Assembly: GCA_025559845.1 (NCBI GenBank) | Contig: CP048469.1 | Location: 3,206,501 to 3,270,500, forward strand | Reading direction: 5' to 3' | Length of the DNA: 64,000 nucleotides | From: Agrobacterium tumefaciens | GTDB lineage: Bacteria > Pseudomonadota > Alphaproteobacteria > Rhizobiales > Rhizobiaceae | In this document: in pieces, positions 19,031-28,254 of the stretch | Position numbering within the stretch: position 1 is the first letter of the stretch | Layout of the letters: each line of letters starts with the position of its first letter | The notes under the pieces: generated by a model | What the model saw: the letters and a program-made list of their open reading frames with translations, nothing else | What the model was told of the DNA's origin: nothing | Database searches by the model: none | Translations under genes and position numbers: made by a program

Positions 19031-19128
19031 ATCTCATCTGTTCGAGATTTCGCGAACTGAATTGTTGACGGTTCCGCAGATTCATGAACAGAAAACTCAA
19101 GAATCGGACTTTAATGGAGACGAACTCA

Positions 19129-20178
19129 ATGGCAAGCATGAAATCCCGTTTTCCCGGTGCCGTTTTTGTGAGTCTTGCTGCGTTATCGATGGCGACGACA
19201 GCTTTTGCCGAAGGGGAGGTCAATGTTTACTCCTATCGCCAGCCGGAATTGATTCAGCCACTCCTCGACGCGTTCACGAAGGAAACGGGCATAGAGACGA
19301 ATGTCCTTTTTCTCGATAAGGGGCTCGTTGAACGGATACAGGCTGAAGGGGTCAACTCGCCCGCGGACGTGCTTTTGACGGTTGATATTGCCCGGCTGGT
19401 CGAGGCCAAAGAGGGTGGCGTGACGCAACCGGTTTTGAATGATCCGGTCATTGAAAAGGATATCCCGGCGAACCTGCGCGATCCGCAAGGAGAGTGGTTC
19501 GGGCTGACGACACGTGGTCGTGTCGTCTATGCCTCGAAAGAGCGTGTTGCGCAAAAAGACATTACCTATGAAGAGCTTGCCGACCTGAAGTGGAAAGGCA
19601 AAATCTGTATCCGCGACGGCCAGCACTCCTACAATATCGCCTTGTTTGCCTCGATGATCGCCCATCATGGCGTCGAGTACACGCGAACCTGGCTCACGGG
19701 CCTGAAGAACAATCTGGCCCGCAAACCGGACGGAACGGATCGCACCCAGGCCAAGTCGATCTTTGCTGGTGAGTGCGATATTGCACTGGGCAACACCTAT
19801 TACGTCGGGCTGATGCTGACCAATGACCGGGAACCGGAAGAAAAGGAATGGGCAGGTTCAGTCCGCGTCATGTTCCCCAATGCTGGTGATCGCGGCACGC
19901 ATGTCAACATTTCCGGAATGTCGATGACGAAATACGCGCCCAACAAGGACAATGCATTGAAGTTGATGGAGTTTCTGGCCTCGCGTGAAGCCCAGGAAAT
20001 CTACGCGCAGCAGGTCTTCGAGTATCCTGTTCTGCCCGGTGCCGAGCCTTCCGATGTCGTGAAGGGTTTCGGGCCCATCAATCCCGACAAGCTGTCGTTG
20101 ACGGACATTGCCGCGCACCGCAAGGAGGCTTCCGAACTGGTGGATGAGGTGGGCTTCAACGAAGGGCCGGCGAACTGA
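19129..20178 (+). CDS. Ferric-iron ABC transporter substrate-binding protein
   Basis: Periplasmic Fe(III)-binding protein of the FbpA/AfuA/FutA type, 349 residues. A signal peptide covers about 1-28 (cleavage near AFA-EG), followed by EVNVYSYRQPELIQ, the typical first strand. Tyr pairs that usually bind iron are visible (NTYYVGLM near 225), and the C-terminal half has HVNISGMSMTKYAPN. The start has GGAG nine bases upstream; earlier in-frame ATGs (19084, 19114) lack this. No permease or ATPase gene follows, so it must borrow a channel encoded elsewhere. Location next to rirA and an ICE-like dyad points to iron control. Confidence 0.85.
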   Translation: MASMKSRFPGAVFVSLAALSMATTAFAEGEVNVYSYRQPELIQPLLDAFTKETGIETNVLFLDKGLVERIQAEGVNSPADVLLTVDIARLVEAKEGGVTQPVLNDPVIEKDIPANLRDPQGEWFGLTTRGRVVYASKERVAQKDITYEELADLKWKGKICIRDGQHSYNIALFASMIAHHGVEYTRTWLTGLKNNLARKPDGTDRTQAKSIFAGECDIALGNTYYVGLMLTNDREPEEKEWAGSVRVMFPNAGDRGTHVNISGMSMTKYAPNKDNALKLMEFLASREAQEIYAQQVFEYPVLPGAEPSDVVKGFGPINPDKLSLTDIAAHRKEASELVDEVGFNEGPAN

Positions 20179-20226
20179 TGATTTTGCAAGCGCTTCCCGT
20201 CGTTGAGGAGGCGCTCGCGGAGTGAT

Positions 20227-21297
20227 TCACTGGCCGGCCGGTTTGCTGTCCAGCGAGGCGTCGTAGTCGAGGATGGCCTTTCGCCTCTCCGGCGTCCCGG
20301 GATGGGTGGAAATGATGGTGGTGCCATCCTTGTCGCCCAGTTTTTCCTCAAGGATCGCGAAGAAGCGTTCGATGGCGGTGGCGTCCAGTCCTGCTGCACG
20401 CATCAGCTCCACTGAACGTCGGTCGGCCTGGTGTTCTGCATCGCGTGAATGGGAAAGTGCCAGAAGACCACCGCCCTGCGTCAGAATATCCTCCATTGCA
20501 GATCCGACGTCGCCGGCGACCAGCATCACGAGGCCCGCAACACCGGCGGCGCGATAAAGCTGACGAAGGCTATGTTCATATTCCACATGGCCTATTTCGT
20601 GGGCGAGGACGCCGGTGATCATTTGCGTGTCGTCGCCGGCCAGTTCGACCAGTTCGTCGGTGAGAACGATCGTGCCGTCCGGCAGCGCGAACGCGTTCGG
20701 GCCGATATAGCCGCCATCTCTGAAATTCAGCTTGTAGGTTTCAGGCGAACCTTCCGCATGCGCTGCGATCCGTGCGAATTCGGCCCTTATCCTGTCCTGC
20801 TTTTCCACCGGCAGTGCGCTTTCGGAAAAGACCGTCCTGTCTAGCGCTTCCAGTGTACTGGAAGACATGATCTGTGGGACAATGGGCGGGGTGACGGCAA
20901 CTGCCACTTCCACCATGGCCGGCAGTGCAAGCTTGTAGGTTCCATAAGCGAGAAGCACTGCGCACAGAGTGATCCCCACCAGCCGCAGGCGGAATTGCTC
21001 CAGCCAGTTTACCAGCCCGGAACGCTTTGTGATGTAGCCCTGCAGCAGACGGTCTATCCCGTCATTGTCGGAGGTTTCGAACAGCGATCCATCCGGGAAA
21101 TGCAACTCGCGCGGGATTGCTCCAATCCGGTGGCTGATCTCCACCGAACCAATCTCCGCCTGTGTCCTTGTATGGCCATCTTTGCCGTCGAGGACGAGAA
21201 GAATAGTACCGCCAAGCTTCAGCCTGGCAGCACTCGAAACATTCGAGCGAGCGGCATGCCACTCGCCCGAAACGGTTTCTCCGGTATCAGAAACCAA
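20227..21297 (-). CDS. M48-family zinc metalloprotease, membrane anchored
   Basis: About 356 residues. A soluble N-terminal domain (about 1-100) precedes a helix near 105-125 (LVGITLCAVLLAYGTYKLALPAM). The M48 peptidase follows, with the zinc motif HEIGHVEYEH near 225 and the third ligand region SRDAEHQADRRSVELM near 285. Its family (HtpX/BepA/LoiP relatives) does protein quality control at the membrane or in the periplasm. The start is uncertain: a TTG with AAGG 7 bases upstream, inside the last codons of yjgN, is chosen. The longer frame to 21426 overlaps yjgN heavily and reads like a shadow there. It is probably translated from the yjgN transcript. Confidence 0.75.
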   Translation of the reverse strand: MVSDTGETVSGEWHAARSNVSSAARLKLGGTILLVLDGKDGHTRTQAEIGSVEISHRIGAIPRELHFPDGSLFETSDNDGIDRLLQGYITKRSGLVNWLEQFRLRLVGITLCAVLLAYGTYKLALPAMVEVAVAVTPPIVPQIMSSSTLEALDRTVFSESALPVEKQDRIRAEFARIAAHAEGSPETYKLNFRDGGYIGPNAFALPDGTIVLTDELVELAGDDTQMITGVLAHEIGHVEYEHSLRQLYRAAGVAGLVMLVAGDVGSAMEDILTQGGGLLALSHSRDAEHQADRRSVELMRAAGLDATAIERFFAILEEKLGDKDGTTIISTHPGTPERRKAILDYDASLDSKPAGQ

Positions 21298-22357
21298 ACT
21301 CGAAGCCTTCCATATCCATATATTCGGCGCTGACGGCAGCGCCCGTCGCTTCGATCGAGGATAGAACCTCGCCCATGTCGCCGTCAAAATGGATTCCCGT
21401 GTGCTCGACACTGTAACGTGCTTCACGAACCGCAGCCCAGGGACGCATCAGACCAAGGGTGATGACGCTGAGAACGAGGTTGGAGATAACGATCCAGAGA
21501 TAACGGCCACGGTTTACATCGCTGAGAAGTCGGTGTTTTCCATCGAGAAACATAGACGAGATCACGACGTTGCGTACGCCGGCGCGATAAACGATGCCAG
21601 CAAGGCCGTAGACCAGGAAAGCACCGAACAGGCCGATGTACAGAGAGCCAAGCGCCATGGTGATGGCTGTAGTCTCGTCATCGGCGAGCGCGCTGTTGGC
21701 TGCAAAGATCGCGAAGCCCAGGAAGCTGAACACTGTGCCGCCGACAACAACCATGATGGCCGGAATGATCCAGACGCGATAGAGCGCGCCAATTTTTGGG
21801 TCGGCACTGAACGGCCGGTCGCCGTAGCGAAGGTTGCCGAAAACGTAGCGATTGACCCAACGACTCGCCAGCGGTGCCAGAATGCCAAAAGAGATAAACG
21901 CCACGAAGCCGCCGAGTACGACGGAGACGAACGCGCCGCCTGTCTTGCCGGCAAAATCGAAACGTACGTTGCGATAACTTGTTACACGCGCGTTGAAACG
22001 AATGCTGCGCATGACAAGCCATGGCAAGAAGGCCACGAAAAGAATGGCCGGGATGAAGGCGAGAACCGGCAGAAGCGTTGCAAAGATCTGCATGACGATG
22101 ATGAACGCAAAAGCGATCAGTCGCCCTTTGAAGATCTGCCCGCCCGTTGCGTGGTAACCGAAGGCACGTCCGGCCAGTTCAGTGCTTCCATTGAAATAGC
22201 GTTTGCGACGGACCTTTGCCCAGGCCGAGTAGATGCCAATGGTTATGATCGTCAGCAGAATGTTGACGATCCAGATTCCGAAATACTCTCCGGCACTTCC
22301 CTTGAAGACGCCGCGCTCATAGGCGCGCGTATCCGTTGCTACGGCAATATCGCTCAT
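21287..22357 (-). CDS. YjgN/DUF898-family membrane protein
   Basis: Polytopic inner-membrane protein of 356 residues with about eight helices in two halves. Each half carries the DUF898 hallmark of a helix pair around a conserved aromatic/basic stretch (YFGIWIVNILLTIITIGIYSAWAKVRRKRYF near 25-55, and YLWIVISNLVLSVITLGLMRPWAAVREARY near 285-315). The biochemical function of the family is unknown. It overlaps the downstream M48 protease gene, a pairing that suggests the two act together at the membrane. Confidence 0.8.
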   Translation of the reverse strand: MSDIAVATDTRAYERGVFKGSAGEYFGIWIVNILLTIITIGIYSAWAKVRRKRYFNGSTELAGRAFGYHATGGQIFKGRLIAFAFIIVMQIFATLLPVLAFIPAILFVAFLPWLVMRSIRFNARVTSYRNVRFDFAGKTGGAFVSVVLGGFVAFISFGILAPLASRWVNRYVFGNLRYGDRPFSADPKIGALYRVWIIPAIMVVVGGTVFSFLGFAIFAANSALADDETTAITMALGSLYIGLFGAFLVYGLAGIVYRAGVRNVVISSMFLDGKHRLLSDVNRGRYLWIVISNLVLSVITLGLMRPWAAVREARYSVEHTGIHFDGDMGEVLSSIEATGAAVSAEYMDMEGFEFGF

Positions 22358-22520
22358 GTGAGTCCCTCTTCACATGCCCCTCTCCAGGCACATCAAATCA
22401 AATAATCAAAGTGTTCCCGTCTCTCGGTGTCCCCACACCTCGAACGCGACAGCTATATCAAAACAGCTTTAAGTGGAATTATTTTTCGGAAAATGTGAGT
22501 TTTTTTGTCTTGTTTGCAGC

Positions 22521-22547
22521 AAAAAGCCCCGCCGTGAGGCAGGGCTT
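22521..22547 (-). terminator. mmsA intrinsic terminator
   Basis: A 10-bp stem with one wobble (AAGCCCTGCC against GGCGGGGCTT on the minus strand), a 4-base loop and TTTTT at the end, 28 bases after the mmsA stop. Confidence 0.8.
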
Positions 22548-22574
22548 CAGCGTAGATAACAATTGCAGTTGTGC

Positions 22575-24071
22575 TTATTTCATCGTCGGCATGACAAATT
22601 CCGCACCCGACTTGATGCCGGAAGGCCAACGCGAGGTGATCGTCTTGGTTTTTGTCCAGAACTTGATCGAATCGGTACCGTGCTGGTTGAGGTCACCGAA
22701 GCTTGAAGCCTTCCAGCCGCCGAAGGAGTGATATGCCAGCGGAACCGGGATCGGCACGTTGATGCCGATCATGCCGATATTGACACGGCTTGCGAAGTCG
22801 CGGGCCGCATCGCCGTCACGGGTGAAGATGGCGACACCGTTGCCATATTCGTGCTTCATCGGCAGTTCGAGTGCATCTTCGTAGTTCTTGGCACGAACGA
22901 CGGAGAGAACCGGTCCGAAGATTTCCGTCTTGTAGATGTCCATGTCGGGTGTGACGTGGTCGAAGAGGCAGCCACCGACGAAGTAACCGTCTTCATAACC
23001 CTGCAGCTTGAAGTCGCGACCATCGACCAGCAGTTTTGCACCCTGTTCCACACCGCTGTCGATAAGACCCTTGACGCGGGTCTGGGCTTCTTTGGTTACC
23101 AGCGGACCCATGTCGGCCTTGTCGTCGGTATAGGGACCGATCTTCAACGCCTCGATCTGCGGAATAAGCTTCTCGACGAGGCGATTTGCAGTTTCCTCGC
23201 CGACAGGAACGGCGACGGAAACGGCCATGCAACGCTCGCCCGCTGAGCCGTAACCAGCGCCCATCAGCGCGTTGACGGCCTGATCGAGATCGGCGTCCGG
23301 CATGATGATCATGTGGTTCTTGGCGCCACCGAAGCACTGGGCGCGCTTGCCGTTCATCGCAGCCGTGCCGTAGACGTAACGGGCAATCGGCGTCGAACCG
23401 ACAAAGGAGACGGCGCCGATATCCGGGTCCGTCAGGATCGCATCGACGGCACCCTTGTCGCCGTTGACGACATTGAGGATGCCAGCCGGAAGACCTGCTT
23501 CAATCATCAGTTCGGCAAGACGGATCGGCAGCGATGGATCGCGTTCAGATGGCTTGAGGATGAAGGCGTTTCCGCAGGCGATAGCAGGCGCGAACATCCA
23601 CATCGGGATCATGCCGGGGAAGTTGAATGGCGTGATGCCGGCACCGATGCCGACGGGCTGGCGGATCGAATACATGTCGATTGCCGGACCAGCACCCTCG
23701 GTGAATTCCCCCTTTTGCAGATGCGGAATGCCGCAGACGAATTCGCAAACCTCAAGGCCGCGAACAATGTCGCCCTTGGAATCTTCCACCGTCTTGCCGT
23801 GTTCGCTCGACAGAAGAACGGCCAGTTCGTCCATGTTCTGGTTCAGGAGTTCGACGAACTTGAAGAACACGCGGGCACGGCGCTGCGGGTTGGTCGCGGC
23901 CCACTTCGGCTGCGCCTTCTTGGCGCTTTCGACCGCGGCACGCAGTTCGGCATCGCTGGCAAGAGCGACAGTCGCCTGCACTTCGCCGGTTGCCGGGTTG
24001 TAAACGTTCGACGTGCGGCCGCTGGTGCCGGGCACGTGCTTGCCGTCGATGAAATGACCGATTTCCTTCAT
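22575..24071 (-). CDS. mmsA: Methylmalonate-semialdehyde dehydrogenase (CoA-acylating)
   Basis: Oxidises malonate or methylmalonate semialdehyde to acetyl-CoA or propionyl-CoA with NAD, in valine, beta-alanine and myo-inositol breakdown; 498 residues, usual length. The N-terminus (IGHFIDGKHVPGTSGR) and TPFNFPGMIPMWMFAPAIACG near 150 mark the MmsA/IolA group. The catalytic Cys lies in SAGERCMA near 285, and the C-terminal FFTKTKTIT-like end is present. A strong GGAGGAAAG ribosome site precedes the ATG; the longer frame to 24113 is rejected. It is divergent from a small monooxygenase-like gene and a LysR regulator. Confidence 0.93.
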   Translation of the reverse strand: MKEIGHFIDGKHVPGTSGRTSNVYNPATGEVQATVALASDAELRAAVESAKKAQPKWAATNPQRRARVFFKFVELLNQNMDELAVLLSSEHGKTVEDSKGDIVRGLEVCEFVCGIPHLQKGEFTEGAGPAIDMYSIRQPVGIGAGITPFNFPGMIPMWMFAPAIACGNAFILKPSERDPSLPIRLAELMIEAGLPAGILNVVNGDKGAVDAILTDPDIGAVSFVGSTPIARYVYGTAAMNGKRAQCFGGAKNHMIIMPDADLDQAVNALMGAGYGSAGERCMAVSVAVPVGEETANRLVEKLIPQIEALKIGPYTDDKADMGPLVTKEAQTRVKGLIDSGVEQGAKLLVDGRDFKLQGYEDGYFVGGCLFDHVTPDMDIYKTEIFGPVLSVVRAKNYEDALELPMKHEYGNGVAIFTRDGDAARDFASRVNIGMIGINVPIPVPLAYHSFGGWKASSFGDLNQHGTDSIKFWTKTKTITSRWPSGIKSGAEFVMPTMK

Positions 24072-24221
24072 GGGGCTTTCCTCCGGAATTTTGTGGTGGC
24101 GGAACCATTGCACTTCAATTTGTACAAATCAATGAACTCAGATAAGAAACCGTTGTGCGTAAATTAAAGCACGGCGATGTTGACCGAACGTCGGTCATGG
24201 CGGTCAGGAGGGTCAGGACCG

Positions 24222-24536
24222 ATGCAGGATGAACCAGTGGTGCGGATGGCCGAGATCGAAATCGATCCATTGCATATCGACGCCTATCGCAGCTTGCTTG
24301 CCGAAGAAATCGAGGCTTCAGTCAGCCGGGAGGATGGCGTGCTGGCATTGAACGCTGTCGCCCTCAAAGGCAGTCCAGGAAAAATCCGTATTCTTGAGGT
24401 CTATGCGAGCCAGGCAGCATACGAGGCCCACCTAAGGACGCCGCATTTCCTGAAATACAAGGATGCGGTAGCAACAATGGTCACTTCTCTGACCTTGGTC
24501 GAGGTTGACCCCGTCATCATGCGAAGCAAGCCATGA
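24222..24536 (+). CDS. Antibiotic-biosynthesis-monooxygenase-fold (ABM) protein
   Basis: Small cytoplasmic protein of 104 residues with a dimeric ferredoxin-like (ABM/YgiN) fold. It opens with VRMAEIEIDPLHIDAYRSLLAEE, and EDGVLALNAVALKGSPGKIRILEVYASQAAYEAHL is the typical centre; HLRTPHFLKYK follows. Such proteins handle quinones, haem or reactive carbonyls, but the substrate is not predictable here. The ATG follows an AGGAGGG/CAGGACC-rich ribosome region. The stop overlaps the LysR start (ATGA), so the two are co-translated. Confidence 0.8.
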   Translation: MQDEPVVRMAEIEIDPLHIDAYRSLLAEEIEASVSREDGVLALNAVALKGSPGKIRILEVYASQAAYEAHLRTPHFLKYKDAVATMVTSLTLVEVDPVIMRSKP

Positions 24537-25414
24537 ACTGGGATGATGTCCGTATATTTCTTGCCGTCGCCCGGACAGGACAGATCCTTGCGGCATCGAA
24601 ACGGCTGGGGCTCAACCATGCAACCTTGTCCCGGCGATTGACCTCGCTGGAAGAGGCACTGAAAACCCGGCTTTTTATTCGCCGGACGAACGGCTGCGAG
24701 TTGACGGAGGAGGGGCAGCGTTTTCTTGGTTCTGCGGAGCGCATGGAAACCGAAATGCTCAATGCGCAAGCAAGCCTTGGCCGCGTTGATACCGCCGTGG
24801 CGGGAACCGTGCGCATTGGTGCGCCGGATGGTCTGGGCGTTTCGTTTCTTGCGCCAAGGCTCGGTCGGCTGACAGCGCGTTATCCCGATCTCAAGATCCA
24901 GCTTGTGCCGGTGCCACGCTCCTTTTCTCTTTCGCAGAGAGAAGCGGACATTGCCATCACGATTGAACGGCCGGATCAGGGCAGATTGGTGCAGTCGAAA
25001 CTGACCGATTATTCGCTCGGGCTTTATGCCTCGAAGGCCTATCTCGAAGAGTACGGTACTCCTCAAGATGTCGAAGCCCTCAAGCAGCATCGCCGCATCG
25101 GCTACGTGGAAGATCTGATCTTTTCGCCGTCGTTGAACTATACCGGCGAAATCATGCGGGACTGGGATGCGACGTTCGAAATCTCCAGTGCTATCGGCCA
25201 GACAGAGGCTGTGCGTTCGGGAGCGGGGATCGGCATCCTGCACAACTATATCGCCGGGCAGTATCCAGAGTTGATACGGATATTGCCCGAGATCGGCATT
25301 AGTCGTGCCTATTGGACCGCGTATCACGAATCTGCGCGCCAGCTTGTTCGGGTACGGACAGTGGTTGATTTTCTACAGGAGTTGGTTGCTGCAGAACGAC
25401 GGATTTTCGCCTGA
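24533..25414 (+). CDS. LysR-family transcriptional regulator
   Basis: 293 residues. The N-terminal winged helix (1-60) has the LysR signature VARTGQILAASKRLGLNHATLSRRLTSLEEAL, and the effector domain runs from about 88 to 290. LysR proteins usually control a divergent neighbour; the candidates here are mmsA across the 150-base gap at 24072-24221 and its own ABM partner. It overlaps the ABM gene by four bases. Confidence 0.88.
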   Translation: MNWDDVRIFLAVARTGQILAASKRLGLNHATLSRRLTSLEEALKTRLFIRRTNGCELTEEGQRFLGSAERMETEMLNAQASLGRVDTAVAGTVRIGAPDGLGVSFLAPRLGRLTARYPDLKIQLVPVPRSFSLSQREADIAITIERPDQGRLVQSKLTDYSLGLYASKAYLEEYGTPQDVEALKQHRRIGYVEDLIFSPSLNYTGEIMRDWDATFEISSAIGQTEAVRSGAGIGILHNYIAGQYPELIRILPEIGISRAYWTAYHESARQLVRVRTVVDFLQELVAAERRIFA

Positions 25415-25541
25415 AATCTGCACGGAACAGATTCTGCGAGCCTAATTGTATGATTATTGCCGGAAGGCGCTCGCGCCGGACTTGACAAGTGGCCGTCGCC
25501 TGAACGACCAATGCAGCCATTGGGAGACATCAGGAACTGAA

Positions 25542-26462
25542 ATGCCGAATATACTTCGAAAGCTCTCGCCGACTGGTCTCGGCGTGGCCGTCATGCTGCT
25601 TGGAATGCTGCTTTTCGCGTTGAATGATGCGATGGGGAAGTGGTTGGTCGCGACCTATAGCCTGGGGCAAGTGGTGCTCATCAGAAGCGCTGCGGCACTC
25701 GTCATCCTGGTTCCGATCCTTTGGCGGGGTGGCCTCGCCAGTGTGGTAAAAGTCGAGCGCCCCTCTCTTCAGGCTGCTCGTGTCTTCTTTTCAACCGCTG
25801 AGCTTTTCTGTTTCTATTTCGCTGTCAAGGCTTTGCCACTTGCCGACGTCATGACTTATTGGCTCGCAGCGCCGATCTATGTCGCGGCTCTGTCGCCGTT
25901 TCTGTTGGGCGAAAAGGTCGGCTGGCGCCGCTGGACCGCGATTGCTATCGGTTTTGTCGGTGTCGTGATTGCGTTGAAACCAAGTTCGGCAAGCCTGACC
26001 TCGGCGGCGCTTTTTTCAATTCTGGGCAGTGCGGCATTCGCATTCATGATGTTATCAGGCCGCCAGCTTCGCAACACGCCCGATACCGTTCTGGCATTCT
26101 GGCAGATCGTCGGTGCAGCCGTTGCCGCAGTTGTGGCCGTCGCCGCCGCTCCGTCCGGATGGGCGCCCATTCAGTCTGCTTTCGATCTTTCCCTGCTTTG
26201 CATGCTGGGCGTTGTGGCCATGACTGCCCACGTGCTCGTCAACCGCGCCTTGAAGCTCGCCGATGCGGCCACGGTCGCGCCGCTGCAATATACCCTGTTG
26301 CTGTGGGCGGTCATCTTCGGCTGGATGTTCTTCGGTGATGTGCCGCAGGCAAGCATCGTTGCCGGTGCCGGATTGATCGTTTTGTCTGGACTCTATATTT
26401 TCTTTCGCGAAAATACGCTCAAGCGCCGCCGTCAGGCCGAAGATCGTATCGCGGCGGAATAG
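25542..26462 (+). CDS. EamA-family (DMT) transporter
   Basis: Inner-membrane drug/metabolite transporter with ten predicted helices in two five-helix EamA repeats, 306 residues. Repeat one runs about 12-140 (ALNDAMGKWLVATYSLGQVVLIRSAAAL is the first-repeat signature) and repeat two about 150-285. The direction is typically export of amino acids or metabolites; the substrate is unknown. The ATG has AGGAACTGA upstream; a longer frame from 25446 is rejected. The C-terminus is short and basic (RENTLKRRRQAEDR). Confidence 0.83.
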   Translation: MPNILRKLSPTGLGVAVMLLGMLLFALNDAMGKWLVATYSLGQVVLIRSAAALVILVPILWRGGLASVVKVERPSLQAARVFFSTAELFCFYFAVKALPLADVMTYWLAAPIYVAALSPFLLGEKVGWRRWTAIAIGFVGVVIALKPSSASLTSAALFSILGSAAFAFMMLSGRQLRNTPDTVLAFWQIVGAAVAAVVAVAAAPSGWAPIQSAFDLSLLCMLGVVAMTAHVLVNRALKLADAATVAPLQYTLLLWAVIFGWMFFGDVPQASIVAGAGLIVLSGLYIFFRENTLKRRRQAEDRIAAE

Positions 26463-26780
26463 ATTGTCTATGCCCGTTGTGGTGTCCCCGGTTGGAACTT
26501 TACGCTGGGAACATCACAGGGGCTTGACGAAAGCGTGATCTTCGAAGAGTAGAAAGAGGTCCTGCGACGAGACGTCGCGAAAGGACAGAGGAAACAAAGG
26601 TGCCGGGCCCCTCTGGCGAGAGTTTTACGGCGCTCTCGTGATGTCGGTACCGCCTGCAAAATTGGCCGGCGGATTAAAAATTATGAATAACCTGAATGTG
26701 CTTCGCGCGCGTGCTTTCTGCGTGCGGCACGACGCTCCACGTCGTTCCGCTATCGTTTCCCTTTCCGGAGGTGACCGCAC
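26463..26780 (+). other. Long structured leader region ahead of the TerC/DUF475 gene
   Basis: 318 bases without a credible ORF. Three stable hairpins can be drawn: 26559-26586 (GTCCT plus GCGACG stems with a 3-base bulge and AGA loop), a GAGAG/CTCTC hairpin near 26620-26640, and 26729-26745 (ACGACG, 5-base loop). The gene's ribosome site GGAGGTGACC ends the region. No match to the conserved loops of the yybP-ykoY manganese riboswitch could be made by eye. Confidence 0.4.
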
Positions 26781-27887
26781 ATGAGCGCCGCCCAGAAAAC
26801 CACGCTGTCCTACTTCAAGTGGGCATTTATCGTCACCGTCGTCGGTCTGATCCTTGGCGGGTATCTCGGTTGGGAGATGACCGGAACGATCGGTGGAACA
26901 GCCACGATCTTCTTCATCTGCGCGGTTCTCGCCGTGCTGGAAATCTCGCTGTCCTTCGACAACGCTATTGTCAATGCCAACAAGCTCAAGGACATGACGC
27001 CGGAGTGGCAGCATCGCTTCCTGACCTGGGGTATTCTGATCGCCGTTTTCGGCATGCGTATCGTCTTCCCGCTTTTGATCGTCGTCATCGCGGCGAATGT
27101 CGGCCCCTGGACCGCACTGGTCATGGCTGCCACGCAGCCGGAACGCTATGCGGAAATCATGCATGATGCCCACCTGCCGATTGCGGCTTTCGGTGGCACG
27201 TTCTTGATGATGGTCGGCCTGAACTTCTTTTTCGACCATGAAAAGGACGTGCACTGGGTGCGCTGGATCGAGGAGAAGGCTGCGACCTATTCCTCCGTCA
27301 AGGGTATAGAAATTGCCTTCGTTCTGATCGTCATGCTGATCTTTTCCCGCATTATCGGTGCGAGCGAAGATCCGGCACTTGGTCCCGTTGCAGCCAATAC
27401 CTTCTTCCATTCCGCGATCTGGGGTCTCTTGACCTTCCTGCTCGTTGAAGTGGTCGGCGGTATTCTCGACCGTAGCCAGGAGATGTTGGAAGGTGCGGCA
27501 AAGGGCGGCTTCGGCGCGTTCCTTTACCTTGAAGTGCTGGACGCGAGCTTCTCCTTCGACGGTGTGATCGGCGCTTTCGCTTTGACGCAGAACCTGTTCA
27601 TCATTGCGATCGGCCTTGGTATCGGTGCGATGTATGTTCGTTCGATGACGATCATGCTTGTCGAAAAAGGAACGCTGGCGGAATACCGTTATCTCGAGCA
27701 CGGCGCGTTTTATGCGATCCTCATCCTCTCGGTCATCATGTATGTCCAGACGATGTTCCATATTCCGGAAGTCATCACGGGTCTCGGCGGTGCTGCCTTG
27801 ATCGGGATCTCGCTTTGGTCGTCGATCCGCTACAATCGTCAGCAGAGTGCTGACGCAGTAGAGGCTGCACGCGGCGCGGAAATCTAA
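26781..27887 (+). CDS. DUF475/TerC-family integral membrane protein
   Basis: 368 residues with about nine helices. The TerC-superfamily acidic transmembrane motifs are visible twice: ISLSFDNAIVNAN near 56-68 and LDASFSFDGVIGAFALT near 253-269. The conserved Asp residues in such motifs bind metal in TerC/Alx relatives, several of which export manganese. The exact role of the DUF475 branch is not established. A strong GGAGGTGA ribosome site precedes the ATG, and a terminator follows. Confidence 0.82.
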   Translation: MSAAQKTTLSYFKWAFIVTVVGLILGGYLGWEMTGTIGGTATIFFICAVLAVLEISLSFDNAIVNANKLKDMTPEWQHRFLTWGILIAVFGMRIVFPLLIVVIAANVGPWTALVMAATQPERYAEIMHDAHLPIAAFGGTFLMMVGLNFFFDHEKDVHWVRWIEEKAATYSSVKGIEIAFVLIVMLIFSRIIGASEDPALGPVAANTFFHSAIWGLLTFLLVEVVGGILDRSQEMLEGAAKGGFGAFLYLEVLDASFSFDGVIGAFALTQNLFIIAIGLGIGAMYVRSMTIMLVEKGTLAEYRYLEHGAFYAILILSVIMYVQTMFHIPEVITGLGGAALIGISLWSSIRYNRQQSADAVEAARGAEI

Positions 27888-27901
27888 GACTCGTCGACAA
27901 A

Positions 27902-27929
27902 AGCCTTCCGCCTAAAAGGGTGGAAGGCT
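27902..27929 (+). terminator. Terminator-like hairpin after the DUF475 gene
   Basis: 8-bp perfect stem AGCCTTCC/GGAAGGCT with a 12-base loop that can pair further (CC/GG), followed after about 11 bases by TTTTT. It begins 15 bases after the stop codon. Confidence 0.6.
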
Positions 27930-28105
27930 CGTTGCCTAATTTTTCGCCTAAGCCTGTTTTTGCAGCAATGAAGATTTGGCGAAAACTATCAGTCTTCGAA
28001 AGCTCGAGGGCTGCAAGTCATTGACTCCCTTTATACTTGTGCGATGCAAAAAAACTGGCACGTTTCCTGCTTCTATTGTCGCAAGTCCAGAGGGGACGTT
28101 AAAAA

Positions 28106-28172
28106 GCCCGAAAACGGGTCCATACACGCCGCGTTGCCATCGATCCAAAAGGGATTGCCGGTAACGCGGCGT
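28106..28172. other. Two stacked hairpins in the gap before the MarR gene
   Basis: The 367-base gap 27888-28254 holds no convincing gene. A small CCCG-AAAA-CGGG hairpin (about 28107-28118) is followed by a 13-bp stem at 28126-28138 and 28160-28172 with one wobble pair. Its loop can fold again through ATCC/GGAT. TTTGTGTTT follows, so this could end a small RNA or attenuate the downstream gene. A TTGACT -35-like hexamer lies at 28021-28026. Confidence 0.4.
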
Positions 28173-28254
28173 TTGTGTTTCGTCGCATCACTGCTTGAGT
28201 TTTCCTTGCCGTTGTTTGAAAACGTGTTGAAGGACGACTGGAAGGGTTATCGAC

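Noticed and set aside
26463..26780. yybP-ykoY manganese riboswitch before the TerC-like gene
   Set aside because: A GAGTAG-like stretch is present, but the conserved GGGGAGUAG and partner loop could not be placed.
27976..28164. 62-codon frame with a TTG start in the gap before the MarR gene
   Set aside because: No ribosome site, and it runs through the two hairpins; composition is unlike a protein.
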